Part shown: positions 34,034 through 42,676 of the stretch, piece after piece
How positions within the stretch are numbered: the first letter of the stretch is position 1
How the letters are laid out: each line of letters starts with the position of its first letter
Assembly (NCBI GenBank): GCA_964448105.1
Contig: CAYUVK010000006.1
Location: 23,428 to 87,427, forward strand
DNA: 64,000 nt
Reading direction: 5' to 3'
Origin: CAVQBP01 sp964448105
Lineage (GTDB): Bacteria; Bacteroidota; Ignavibacteria; Ignavibacteriales; Ignavibacteriaceae
Translations under genes and position numbers: made by a program
The notes under the pieces: generated by a model
Database searches by the model: none
Told to the model about the DNA's origin: nothing
What the model saw: the letters and a program-made list of their open reading frames with translations, nothing else

Positions 34034-35827
34034 TTATTCATCAATTTGAAGAACGGCTAGAAAAGCTTCCTGGGGTATTTCAACATTCCCCACCTGTTTC
34101 ATTCTTTTCTTCCCTTCTTTTTGTTTTTCAAGAAGCTTTCTTTTACGCGTTATATCGCCGCCGTAACATTTTGCAAGCACATTTTTCCTTAATGCTTTCA
34201 CTACAGATTTTGAAATAACCTTTGTACCAATTGTAGCCTGGATGCTAATTTCAAACATTTGTCTGGGGATTAAATCTTTTAATTTGCTGCAGACTTTCCT
34301 TCCCCAATCATAAGCCTTGTTTTTATGAACAATCATCGATAAAGCATCTACTGGTTCACTGTTTAAAAGAATATCAAGCTTAACCAAATCCGATTCTTTA
34401 TACCCGATATATTCATAATCAAAAGAAGCATACCCGCGCGACATTGATTTAAGTTTATCGTAAAAATCAAAAATTATTTCCGACAGCGGCAATTCATATA
34501 GAAGATCTGCACGGGTTGGATCTAGATAAGATGTATTTTTATAAATACCTCTTTTTTCCATTGAAAGCTGCATTAAATTTCCGACATATTCACTCGGACA
34601 TACAATCTGTGCTTTAACATAAGGTTCTTCGATTCGTTCGATATCACCGATTTCAGGCATCAAAGCAGGATTATCGACAATTATTTCTTCACCGTTCTTT
34701 CTATAAACGTGATATTCAACGTTGGGAAGCGTGGTAATAATAGACTGATTATATTCTCGCAGAAGTCTTTCCTGGACAATTTCCATGTGGAGCAAACCTA
34801 AAAAACCGCATCTAAATCCGAATCCTAAAGCAGCAGAAGTTTCAGGCAGGTAGCTAAGTGCTGAATCGTTTAGCCGAAATTTTTCCAATGCATCCCGCAG
34901 ATCTTCAAAGTCTTCGGAGTTAGTCGGATAAAGTCCGCTGTAAACCATCGGTTTTACTTCTTTATATCCCGGTAAAGCTTTTTCAGCTTCATTATTTTTA
35001 AGTGTTACCGTGTCCCCCACTTTGGCATCATGAACATCTTTAATACCGGCAATTAAATAACCGACATTCCCTGCTGAAAGTTCATCTGCCTTTATTCTTC
35101 TTAAACCTAAAATTCCTATTTCTTCTGCTTCAAATTCTTTATTAATGGCAAAAAATTTTATTTTATCGTTTGTTTGAATTTTTCCGTTAAACAGCCTGAT
35201 ATAAGCAATTGCTCCCCTGTATGCATCAAAAATTGAATCAAAAATTAATGCTTGAAGCGGTGCATCGGGATCACCGGTTGGTGCAGGAATTCTTTTAACT
35301 ATGTTTTCAAGAATTTCTATTATACCAATCTTTGCTTTTGCTGACGCCAAAAGAATTTCATCTTCTTTGCATCCTAATAAATCCATTATTTGCTTTTTAA
35401 CTTTTTCAACTTCTGCACTAGGCAAATCAATTTTATTTATAACAGGAATAATTTCAAGTCCTGCATCAAAAGCAAGATATAAATTTGAAATGGTTTGTGC
35501 TTCAACTCCTTGCGCAGCATCGACTACTAGCAGAGCACCTTCGCAAGCTGCAAGTGAACGTGAGACTTCATAAGTAAAATCGACATGCCCGGGTGTATCA
35601 ATTAAATTTAAAATATATTCTATTCCATCATTTGCTTTATACTTCATCTGGATTGCATGTGATTTAATAGTAATACCTCGTTCTCTTTCAAGTTCAAGGT
35701 TATCTAAAAGCTGCGCCTTTGCTTCCCTTACCGATACTGTACCGGTATTTTCCAGCAGGCAATCAGCAATGGTAGATTTCCCGTGATCGATGTGTGCAAC
35801 AATGCAAAAGTTTCTAATATTTATCAT
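34034..35827 (-). CDS. lepA: elongation factor 4
   Basis: 597 residues, standard size for LepA. GTPase motifs: AHIDHGKSTIADCLL, LIDTPGHVDFTYEV, VINKIDLPSA. Then SGLYPTNSEDFEDLRDALEK and FGFRCGFLGLLHMEIVQERL, and the LepA-specific C-terminus (AKCYGGDITRKRKLLEKQKE). A ribosome-bound GTPase affecting elongation and initiation. First gene of the lepA-lepB unit. Confidence 0.98.
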   Translation of the reverse strand: MINIRNFCIVAHIDHGKSTIADCLLENTGTVSVREAKAQLLDNLELERERGITIKSHAIQMKYKANDGIEYILNLIDTPGHVDFTYEVSRSLAACEGALLVVDAAQGVEAQTISNLYLAFDAGLEIIPVINKIDLPSAEVEKVKKQIMDLLGCKEDEILLASAKAKIGIIEILENIVKRIPAPTGDPDAPLQALIFDSIFDAYRGAIAYIRLFNGKIQTNDKIKFFAINKEFEAEEIGILGLRRIKADELSAGNVGYLIAGIKDVHDAKVGDTVTLKNNEAEKALPGYKEVKPMVYSGLYPTNSEDFEDLRDALEKFRLNDSALSYLPETSAALGFGFRCGFLGLLHMEIVQERLLREYNQSIITTLPNVEYHVYRKNGEEIIVDNPALMPEIGDIERIEEPYVKAQIVCPSEYVGNLMQLSMEKRGIYKNTSYLDPTRADLLYELPLSEIIFDFYDKLKSMSRGYASFDYEYIGYKESDLVKLDILLNSEPVDALSMIVHKNKAYDWGRKVCSKLKDLIPRQMFEISIQATIGTKVISKSVVKALRKNVLAKCYGGDITRKRKLLEKQKEGKKRMKQVGNVEIPQEAFLAVLQIDE

Positions 35828-35924
35828 TTATTGTCTTAATATTTAAATAATAAATATACTTACCATAAGAGAATATTAAAAGGGAATAAAAATATGAAAA
35901 CAAAGAGAAAGGCAACGAACTATT

Positions 35925-35994
35925 TCGAATTTTGGATTTTGAATTTCGAATTTCAAAACAAATCCACAGTCCCCAATCCGAAATCCGAAATTTC
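35925..35994. repeat. AT-rich interspersed inverted repeat
   Basis: Between the divergent lepA and ATP-grasp genes. CGAATTTTGGATTTTGAATT at the left and AATCCGAAATCCGAAATTTC at the right are approximate reverse complements with an inner AATTTCGAATTT. This low-complexity motif resembles intergenic repeats common in Ignavibacteria-like genomes; only one copy in the window. Confidence 0.4.
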
Positions 35995-36063
35995 ACTTCC
36001 TCCTTGCATGCAAGTTGAGATATTAATATTTTTTGAAACAAAATACATAATAAATATTTAGCA

Positions 36064-36981
36064 ATGGAATTTTTCGATTTAGGATTGGCATATGTCTGGG
36101 AATATGATGACGGCTTCCTTGAACTTATTGAAAGAACTCTACAGAGCGCCGGGATTACCACTTTCATTTTATCCTATCATAATTTTCCCGAAATACAGGA
36201 AAAAGTTGTTAATAGAAAATTAGGCTTCAATTTTTATCTTGATAGAGCGTGGGATGTAGATGAAGGTTTTGAAAAGCTCGGGCAAATCATCAATAGAAGA
36301 AAAACAATAATATTTAACCCGTATAAAAAAGTTTTGCATGCAATAGACAAAGCCAGCATGCACCTGGAATTTTTAACTGCCGGATTAAATGTACCTTATT
36401 CAATAATAATCCCGCCGCATAGTGAAATTGAAAACATAGTTATCACTATTGAAGAATTAGAAATTCTTGGAAGGCCTTTTATAATTAAACCTTGCAATAC
36501 AACCGGCGGCGGTGTAGGCGTTGTAACAGGTGCCGAATCTCTCAGAGAAGTCCTTGATGAGCGATTAACCAATACAGATGATAAATATATTCTGCAGGAA
36601 AAAATTTATCCAAGGATGCTGAATGGGAAAAGGGCCTGGTTTCGTTCCTTCTGGGCATTCGGCAAACCAATCCCTGTTTGGTGGGATGACCAGACTCATC
36701 TTTATGAAGAACTTAAACCAGAAGAAATTGAAATTTACGGGCTGAGAAAACTATTTAATATAACCAGACAAATTGCAAGAATTACCGGGCTTGATTTTTT
36801 CTCTACGGAAATAGTCCTTACTAATGATGATAGATTTATTGTTATAGATTATGTAAATGATCAATGTGATATGAGACTGAAATCTAAACATATGGACGGG
36901 GTTCCTGATTCGGTTGGTTATCAAATAGTAAAAAGTATGTTAAGAACTATCTTACGCGAAAAGAAAAAAGCTAAAATTTAA
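36064..36981 (+). CDS. ATP-grasp fold protein of unknown specificity
   Basis: 305 residues. The ATP-grasp core is visible: NPYKKVLHAIDKASMHLEFL, FIIKPCNTTGGGVGVVTGAE (glycine loop with lysine), YILQEKIYPR and a metal/ATP acidic end (EIVLTNDDRFIVIDYVNDQCDM). RimK/GshB-like architecture, so it joins a carboxylate to an amine or thiol at the expense of ATP, substrate unknown. Stands alone, divergent from lepA. No obvious ribosome-binding site. Confidence 0.8.
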   Translation: MEFFDLGLAYVWEYDDGFLELIERTLQSAGITTFILSYHNFPEIQEKVVNRKLGFNFYLDRAWDVDEGFEKLGQIINRRKTIIFNPYKKVLHAIDKASMHLEFLTAGLNVPYSIIIPPHSEIENIVITIEELEILGRPFIIKPCNTTGGGVGVVTGAESLREVLDERLTNTDDKYILQEKIYPRMLNGKRAWFRSFWAFGKPIPVWWDDQTHLYEELKPEEIEIYGLRKLFNITRQIARITGLDFFSTEIVLTNDDRFIVIDYVNDQCDMRLKSKHMDGVPDSVGYQIVKSMLRTILREKKKAKI

Positions 36982-37069
36982 ACTATGTATTTTTTTCTAT
37001 TTTATCGGAACTTGAAAAAATCGGTTGTTGAAGGATCCTTTTTTAGTAATTAAATACTATAACAATTAA

Positions 37070-37453
37070 ATGAGGAGAACCACTATTTATTTCATTGCCG
37101 GATCCTTAATAATTTTAGTTGTTATATTTTCATATCTATATATTTTCAACATTTATGAAATCACTTATTCGGTAAATCCTTCTTCGCTATACTCTGATAA
37201 TGAATCAATGGTTATTGTTACTTCCGATCCTATAAATGCTTTCGGGTGGAAAATACCTTTTAGAAATGCTTATGCCGAGTTTAATATAAAGGAAGGAAAA
37301 GATTTGATTGATATTTTATCCGAAGACAATAAGAAAGGGATTTTAAAGTTAAAAGTAAAAAACAAAACCGGTACAGTTGTTGTTTATATTAAATCGAAAT
37401 ATGCACTGCTTCCCTCTGAAGTTGTAATTCATATTTATCCGAATGTAGCTTGA
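37070..37453 (+). CDS. small membrane-anchored hypothetical protein
   Basis: 127 residues: one N-terminal hydrophobic helix (about 5-27), then a beta-rich extracytoplasmic segment (VNPSSLYSDNESMVIVTSDP, GWKIPFRNAYAEFNIKEG, KNKTGTVVVYIKSKY) that looks like an immunoglobulin-like sandwich. Family not recognised. Could also be a lipoprotein-like exported domain, but there is no Cys. Followed by an outer-membrane-type gene. Confidence 0.6.
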   Translation: MRRTTIYFIAGSLIILVVIFSYLYIFNIYEITYSVNPSSLYSDNESMVIVTSDPINAFGWKIPFRNAYAEFNIKEGKDLIDILSEDNKKGILKLKVKNKTGTVVVYIKSKYALLPSEVVIHIYPNVA

Positions 37454-37568
37454 AATACCTCCGAACAAAAGAATGGAGTAACGAACTTTTAGTAAAACTC
37501 TTTTAATAAATATGACATATTAAATAATTATTGTTATTTTTGTTTTAGTGAATTCATTATGAAATTTT

Positions 37569-38348
37569 ATGATAAGAATTAAAACTCTACTTCCCTTCAT
37601 ATTGTTTTTTTCCACTTCAATTAATTTGGCACAGGGAACTGCCGGAGATAATGCAAAATATGAATACAGGTATTTAATCGATATGCCTACTGCTGGAATT
37701 TTAGAAAAAGGTTATGTCGGCTTTACAAATGATGTTCTCCCGGATGGTGTTTTAATCTCAAAGCTTGAAGTTGGTGCATTTGATAATGTTAGCTTTGGAA
37801 TATCATATGGCGGAGCAAACGTAATTGGCGCAGGAACTCCAAGATGGTATAAATTACCAGGTGTAAATATTCGTTTTAGATTATTTAATGAATCTATCGC
37901 TCTCCCTGCAATAACTTTGGGATTCGATTCTCAAGGGAAAGGAGAATATTTCGATTCTCTTGGAAGATATGCCGTAAAATCTCCCGGTTTTTTCGGTGCC
38001 GTTAGCAAAAACTTTGCTTTTTTAGGTTATTTAAGTATACACGGCTGTGCCAACTATTCATTAGAAACAAAAGATGGCGATAATTTTATTGATTTGTATG
38101 CCGGATTTGAAAAAACATTGGGACCTCATTTTTCTATAATTGGAGAATATAATTTTGCTTTTAATGATAATGCAGCAAAAAGCTTTGGAAACGGAAATGG
38201 ATATCTGAATATGGGTTTAAGATGGTCCTTAGGGGATGGATTTACTTTTGGTTTTGATTTAAGAGATTTGCTGGATAATAAGAAAATAAATCCAACTGTT
38301 GCAGATAGAGCAATTAGAATTGAGTATATTAAAAATATTTTCAAATAA
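37569..38348 (+). CDS. outer-membrane beta-barrel protein
   Basis: 259 residues with a signal peptide (about 1-21, ending LAQG). The mature part alternates short beta strands rich in Gly, Phe and Tyr (FGISYGGANVIGAGTPRWYK, HFSIIGEYNFAFNDN, GFTFGFDLRDL), ending on RIEYIKNIF, a likely C-terminal barrel strand with terminal aromatic. This is the shape of an 8-12-strand outer-membrane protein. No named family claimed. Confidence 0.68.
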   Translation: MIRIKTLLPFILFFSTSINLAQGTAGDNAKYEYRYLIDMPTAGILEKGYVGFTNDVLPDGVLISKLEVGAFDNVSFGISYGGANVIGAGTPRWYKLPGVNIRFRLFNESIALPAITLGFDSQGKGEYFDSLGRYAVKSPGFFGAVSKNFAFLGYLSIHGCANYSLETKDGDNFIDLYAGFEKTLGPHFSIIGEYNFAFNDNAAKSFGNGNGYLNMGLRWSLGDGFTFGFDLRDLLDNKKINPTVADRAIRIEYIKNIFK

Positions 38349-38521
38349 ATGCGTTTTTTAGCTTTTCCATCCTTGTATTCAAACCTATACAAATAAGTTC
38401 ACTATTTTATACAAAATAAGTGGTGATTCACTATACTTATTAATAAATGAGATTAATTTCACACTTTCATTAGGAACGATTTTTGCCAATATTTGTAAAA
38501 GTATTCTTGTGGAGGTTAGAA

Positions 38522-39520
38522 ATGAAATTCTATAAATTTTATATATTCTTAGTAGTTCTGGTTTCGGCGGTTTTCTTAGGCGGCTGTTACACACAAGTCG
38601 CAATGAGAGAATACCCGAACAGGGATTACAATCATGATTATAATAATAATTATAACTACGATGATTCGACTTATTCTGACGATTCATCCTATTATGATGA
38701 CTCTACTTATTACGGGAATGATTATTACGATAATACCCCTTCAATAAATAATTACTATTATGGATTCGGATATCCATATGGACATAGATACTACTGGAAT
38801 TATTACCCATCCTATTCATTTGGTATTACTTTTGGAAGTTATTATGATCCTTTCTACTGGGATCCATGGGAATGGTGCTACACCCCTTATACATGGAATT
38901 CATGGTGGTATTCACCCTATGGTATTTATTATCCATACTATTATTCCCCGTATTCTTATGGTGGTTATTATGGGGGATATTATGGAGGACACCACAGTTA
39001 TTATGGCGGAGGTAAATATTATAAAGAAAGAACACGCGGTTCTTCTACTGTAAGAAATAATATAGGCTTAAGAAATAATGATCGTGGTCGTGTGCTCACT
39101 TCAGGAAGCAGAAACGGCAGCAGATTAGAAAAAAGTAATTCAGGAAATCGAACAAGAAATACTAATATTAACAGACCTTCAAGAACCAATTCCACAAATA
39201 CTAACAGAGAATACAGAAGAGAAAGAGTTACTAGGGAAAACCGCTCGCATTCGGTACAAAGAAATAACACTAATAGAAGAAATGAAAGTAATGTAAGAAG
39301 GAGTTCCGGCGAAAGAAGATCAAGGGAATCAAGCTCATACCAGCCAAGATCAAGAAGCGGTAACAATAATTCATATCATCCGCCACAGCGGTCATATTCC
39401 CCGCCGCGAAGTTCATCTCCGCCTTCAAGGTCTTATTCGCCTCCCAGCAGATCATCTTCACCAAGAGGCAGTGATGGCGGTGGAAGAAGCAGCGGCGGAT
39501 CTTCCGGTAGAAGAAGATAA
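38522..39520 (+). CDS. tyrosine-rich, then Arg/Ser/Asn-rich lipoprotein
   Basis: 332 residues from the ATG at 38522, which has a GGAGG upstream; the frame is open from 38483 but only this start gives a lipobox (SAVFLGGC, Cys at about 23). Residues about 28-155 are dominated by Tyr, Asp, Gly and Trp (DDSTYSDDSSYYDDSTYYG; SPYSYGGYYGGYYGGHHSY). Residues about 160-332 are Arg, Ser, Asn and Pro rich (RSRSGNNNSYHPPQRSYS; SGGSSGRRR). No catalytic domain. Likely an exposed, possibly cell-surface or adhesive protein. First of a three-gene run with 39536 and 40069. Confidence 0.72.
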   Translation: MKFYKFYIFLVVLVSAVFLGGCYTQVAMREYPNRDYNHDYNNNYNYDDSTYSDDSSYYDDSTYYGNDYYDNTPSINNYYYGFGYPYGHRYYWNYYPSYSFGITFGSYYDPFYWDPWEWCYTPYTWNSWWYSPYGIYYPYYYSPYSYGGYYGGYYGGHHSYYGGGKYYKERTRGSSTVRNNIGLRNNDRGRVLTSGSRNGSRLEKSNSGNRTRNTNINRPSRTNSTNTNREYRRERVTRENRSHSVQRNNTNRRNESNVRRSSGERRSRESSSYQPRSRSGNNNSYHPPQRSYSPPRSSSPPSRSYSPPSRSSSPRGSDGGGRSSGGSSGRRR

Positions 39521-39535
39521 TGGAGATAACACAAA

Positions 39536-40072
39536 ATGAAAAAAAATATATTAAAATTAATTTTAATAATAACAGTGGTAATTTCTTTCGGCGGCTGTTA
39601 TACAATCTTATGGTCGCCTGATGAACAATTACCATCTGGAAATAATAGTTCTGAAAATTCTGAAAACATTGATCAAATCTATTATTCCGAACCTTTTTAT
39701 GGTGATTACAATTATTATTATGGTCATCCATGGTGGATAACCAGACATCCAATGTATTTGCCTCCAACTCAAAATGAAAATGTAGATAAAGGTAACGGTG
39801 TAAATACAATCAGAGATAACAACACTATTAGAAACAATAACGGCACAAGAAACACAACGGATAATAATAGGCCGATAATTAATACCGGGCCTCCGGTAAA
39901 AAGCAGCAGTAACAATAACAATGACAGCTCCGGCTCAGTATCCAAAACAAGTTCAAATAATAACAACAATTCGGGTGAAAAAACAAGAGCATCCGAGGGT
40001 TCAAGAACAAATGATGATAATTCCGCTCGAAATAATAACGGAAGCAGAAATTCAGGAAACGGGAGGAAATGA
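39536..40072 (+). CDS. Asn/Ser-rich lipoprotein
   Basis: 178 residues with a lipoprotein signal (VISFGGCYT, Cys at about 21). The start parallels the upstream protein: both have a GGCYT lipobox and short Tyr-rich stretch (EPFYGDYNYYYGHPWW). The rest is almost all Asn, Ser, Thr and Arg (NNGTRNTTDNNRPIINTGPP; NNNDSSGSVSKTSSNNNN). It appears to be a diverged paralogue of the 38522-39520 protein. The stop overlaps the start of the next gene (ATGATG), so the three are co-translated. Confidence 0.68.
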   Translation: MKKNILKLILIITVVISFGGCYTILWSPDEQLPSGNNSSENSENIDQIYYSEPFYGDYNYYYGHPWWITRHPMYLPPTQNENVDKGNGVNTIRDNNTIRNNNGTRNTTDNNRPIINTGPPVKSSSNNNNDSSGSVSKTSSNNNNNSGEKTRASEGSRTNDDNSARNNNGSRNSGNGRK

Positions 40073-41535
40073 TGTATAAAAACTTTTGTTCCAATTGCAG
40101 CAAAGTTTTTGCTTTTTTACTTATTTGCAGTTCATTTGCATATCCACAGGGTATTCCTGATGCATTGAGACTTGGAGAAAGTGGATTAGGTGCTAATGCA
40201 AGAGCCCTAGGTATGGGGAATGCTTATATCGGATTAAGCGATGATGCATCTGCTGCCTATTATAACCCGGCAGGATTAGGCTTATTAAAAAGATTAGAAT
40301 TCTCAGGTGGAATCGATTACTCAACTTATAATAATAATACAACCTTCTTTAATAATACATCAGATTACTCCAACAGTACAACGAGATTGGATAGATTAAG
40401 CTTTGCCTTTCCATTTCCAACTGTTAGGGGAAGTTTAGTGTTTGGGATCTCTTATCATAATACTAAAGATTTTACGGGTGCTTTAAAATTCGATGGATTT
40501 AACAATGGGAATAATTCTTTAATTCAAGTTTTAAATGAAGCTACCTATTATGATAATAATGGAAATCCGTATAACATCCCTTATGATCTCGGGCTTAACG
40601 ATTCAAACCTGGTTACACCAATAAACGGTCATCTTAATCAAAGCGGTACTGTTTTAAATTCGGGTTCTACCAATAATTGGACTTTCTCGGGTGCTATTGA
40701 AGCAGCTCAAAATCTATTTCTCGGTTTAAACTTAAACATAATTACCGGCAGCTATAATTCGAATAATGATTATTATGAAGATGATACTCAAAATTATTAT
40801 CAAGGTGCAATCGCAACCGGTGAATCATCACCGCCAATAGATTTTCAGACCTTTAATTTAAATAGAGTATTAAATTGGGATATCTCAGGTTGGAGTGCAA
40901 AGGCCGGGTTGATGTATCAGTTTAACAATTACGGGAGATTCGGTTTAACAGTCCAGTTCCCAAAATATTATACTGTAAAAGAAACCTTTACCGTAAACGG
41001 AACAAGTTACTTTGCCAATGCTCAATATAATTTGAATCAGCAGGATTACAGTGATAACGTAAAATACGATATTGTTTCCCCCTTTGAATTTGGAGCAGGT
41101 TTTTCGATAAATTACAAAGGATTTATTTTTAGTGGAGAAGGAACTGCAATTGATTACTCACAATTAAAATTTGATAATCCCGATGGAATTAGCGCACAGG
41201 ATGTTGGTACTATAAATAAGGATATTAAAGATCAGCTTGGTGCAGTAATAAATTACAATGTTGGTGTTGAATATACAATCCCTGAAGTTGGTTTAAGATT
41301 AAGGACCGGTTATTTTGTTCAACCTTCTGCTTACAAAGGTGATCCTTCCAGCTTCAATAAGAAATATTTTACTGCCGGAATCGGTATTTTAGCACAAGAA
41401 ACTTTAGGACTGGATCTTGCATGGGCTCACGGTTGGTGGAGTACAATCGGAGACAATTACGCTTCGAATGAATCAAGAACTTACCAGGATATTAAATACG
41501 ACAAAATAATGCTGACTGCTACTTACAGATTCTAA
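40069..41535 (+). CDS. FadL/PorV-like outer-membrane protein
   Basis: 488 residues with a signal peptide (about 1-27, ending AYPQG). The N-terminus LGANARALGMGNAYIGLSDD followed by ASAAYYNPAGLGLL is the conserved opening of OmpP1/FadL and PorV/PorQ barrels; the rest has aromatic-rich strands and ends in MLTATYRF, with a terminal Phe as expected for barrel insertion. Function could be hydrophobic substrate uptake or a T9SS role; sequence does not decide. Closes the surface-protein run. ATG at 40069 or 40072. Confidence 0.8.
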   Translation: MMYKNFCSNCSKVFAFLLICSSFAYPQGIPDALRLGESGLGANARALGMGNAYIGLSDDASAAYYNPAGLGLLKRLEFSGGIDYSTYNNNTTFFNNTSDYSNSTTRLDRLSFAFPFPTVRGSLVFGISYHNTKDFTGALKFDGFNNGNNSLIQVLNEATYYDNNGNPYNIPYDLGLNDSNLVTPINGHLNQSGTVLNSGSTNNWTFSGAIEAAQNLFLGLNLNIITGSYNSNNDYYEDDTQNYYQGAIATGESSPPIDFQTFNLNRVLNWDISGWSAKAGLMYQFNNYGRFGLTVQFPKYYTVKETFTVNGTSYFANAQYNLNQQDYSDNVKYDIVSPFEFGAGFSINYKGFIFSGEGTAIDYSQLKFDNPDGISAQDVGTINKDIKDQLGAVINYNVGVEYTIPEVGLRLRTGYFVQPSAYKGDPSSFNKKYFTAGIGILAQETLGLDLAWAHGWWSTIGDNYASNESRTYQDIKYDKIMLTATYRF

Positions 41536-41564
41536 AATGAATCTTTTATTGATTTATAATTTTG

Positions 41565-41595
41565 AGCGCTATATTTTTTATGTAGCGCTTTTTTA
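41565..41595 (+). terminator. Rho-independent terminator after the surface-protein run
   Basis: AGCGCTA at 41565-41571 pairs with TAGCGCT at 41583-41589 around an AT-rich loop, followed by a T run to 41595. It ends the surface-protein unit, 30 bp after its last stop, and lies just ahead of rsgA. Confidence 0.8.
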
Positions 41596-41612
41596 TTTTC
41601 CTGGGAGGTTGT

Positions 41613-42569
41613 ATTAAAGGAATTGTCTGCAGAATTGAAAGTAAAGATTACTATATTTTTAATTTGGATAATTTTAATTTGATAAGGTGTTCTTTAAAAG
41701 GAAAATTTAAAAAAGAATTTAATCTAAAAAAGGATAAGTTATATAAAACCGATATTGCAGTGGTTGGCGATTTTGTAAATTATGAATTGAATGATGACGG
41801 TACCGGTGTAATTGATGAGATTAAAAAAAGAGAAAATTATCTATCAAGGAAAGCCCCTAAAATTAAAGGTGCAAGTTATAGAGGCGAAAGACTGGAACAA
41901 ATTGTCGCATCCAATATTGATAATCTATTTATTATAAGCAGTGCTCTTGAACCAGCTTTCAACAATAAAGTTATCGATAGATTTTTGGTTGCCGGTGAGA
42001 GTTCTCACGTTCCCATAACCATAATTATTAATAAAATCGATTTGGACCGGGATAATTTGATTGATTCATGGGTTAATTTATACAAACAAATCGGATATGA
42101 AACTATAAGAACCAGTGCAGTTACCGGAGAAGGGATTGGAACCGTTAAAGACTTATTACTTAATAAAAAAACTTTGTTTTGGGGACAATCAGGTGTTGGG
42201 AAATCATCAATATTTAATAAAATTTTCCCGGGATTGGATTTAAATGTTGGCGAAATAAGTACTTATAGCGATAAAGGTAAACATACAACCGTAACGACAA
42301 ATATGATAAAAGTTGAAGAAAATACATTTGTAATTGACACCCCGGGAATTCGTGAGATTGCTCCTTACGGAATAAAAAAAAAAGACCTGGGGCATTACTT
42401 TCTAGATTTTACTGATTATATTTACGATTGCCGTTTCAATACTTGCACACATCAACATGAACCGGGCTGTGCGGTTATTGGGGCTGTAAAAAATAATTAT
42501 ATTTCCAAATATAGATATGAAAGTTATTTAAGAATTTTAGAAACAATTGAAGAAGATATAATTTTTTAA
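41613..42569 (+). CDS. rsgA: ribosome small subunit-dependent GTPase RsgA
   Basis: Circularly permuted GTPase with G4 NKID, G1 GQSGVGKSSI, G3 DTPGIRE order and a C-terminal zinc finger (CRFNTCTHQHEPGC). The first canonical-type start is a TTG at 41664, but homology to RsgA openings (MKGxVxxxxxxxYxV) continues upstream as IKGIVCRIESKDYYIFNLDN, in frame, back to an ATT at 41613 that has GGAGG four bases upstream. I therefore extend the gene to 41613; an in-frame CTG at 41601 is the alternative. RsgA helps mature the 30S subunit. About 318 residues. Confidence 0.9.
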   Translation: MKGIVCRIESKDYYIFNLDNFNLIRCSLKGKFKKEFNLKKDKLYKTDIAVVGDFVNYELNDDGTGVIDEIKKRENYLSRKAPKIKGASYRGERLEQIVASNIDNLFIISSALEPAFNNKVIDRFLVAGESSHVPITIIINKIDLDRDNLIDSWVNLYKQIGYETIRTSAVTGEGIGTVKDLLLNKKTLFWGQSGVGKSSIFNKIFPGLDLNVGEISTYSDKGKHTTVTTNMIKVEENTFVIDTPGIREIAPYGIKKKDLGHYFLDFTDYIYDCRFNTCTHQHEPGCAVIGAVKNNYISKYRYESYLRILETIEEDIIF

Positions 42570-42676
42570 CCTATCTTATAAAATTGATCAGCGTCAAATA
42601 CATCTTTGCAAATACCTAATAAAATTGTAAACTTTTTTAATAAAAATTATATTTCATTTTTAATTTATAATGTGTA

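Noticed and set aside
35814..36167. 117-codon minus-strand frame across the lepA/ATP-grasp gap
   Set aside because: Composed mainly of the AT-rich inverted repeat and antisense of the ATP-grasp start.
38600..39520. CRISPR-like repeats
   Set aside because: Repetitive codons of a low-complexity protein, no regular spacers.
38826..40103. Several minus-strand frames with Leu/Ser- or Asn/His-rich translations
   Set aside because: Mirror images of the low-complexity lipoprotein genes; composition follows from the sense strand.
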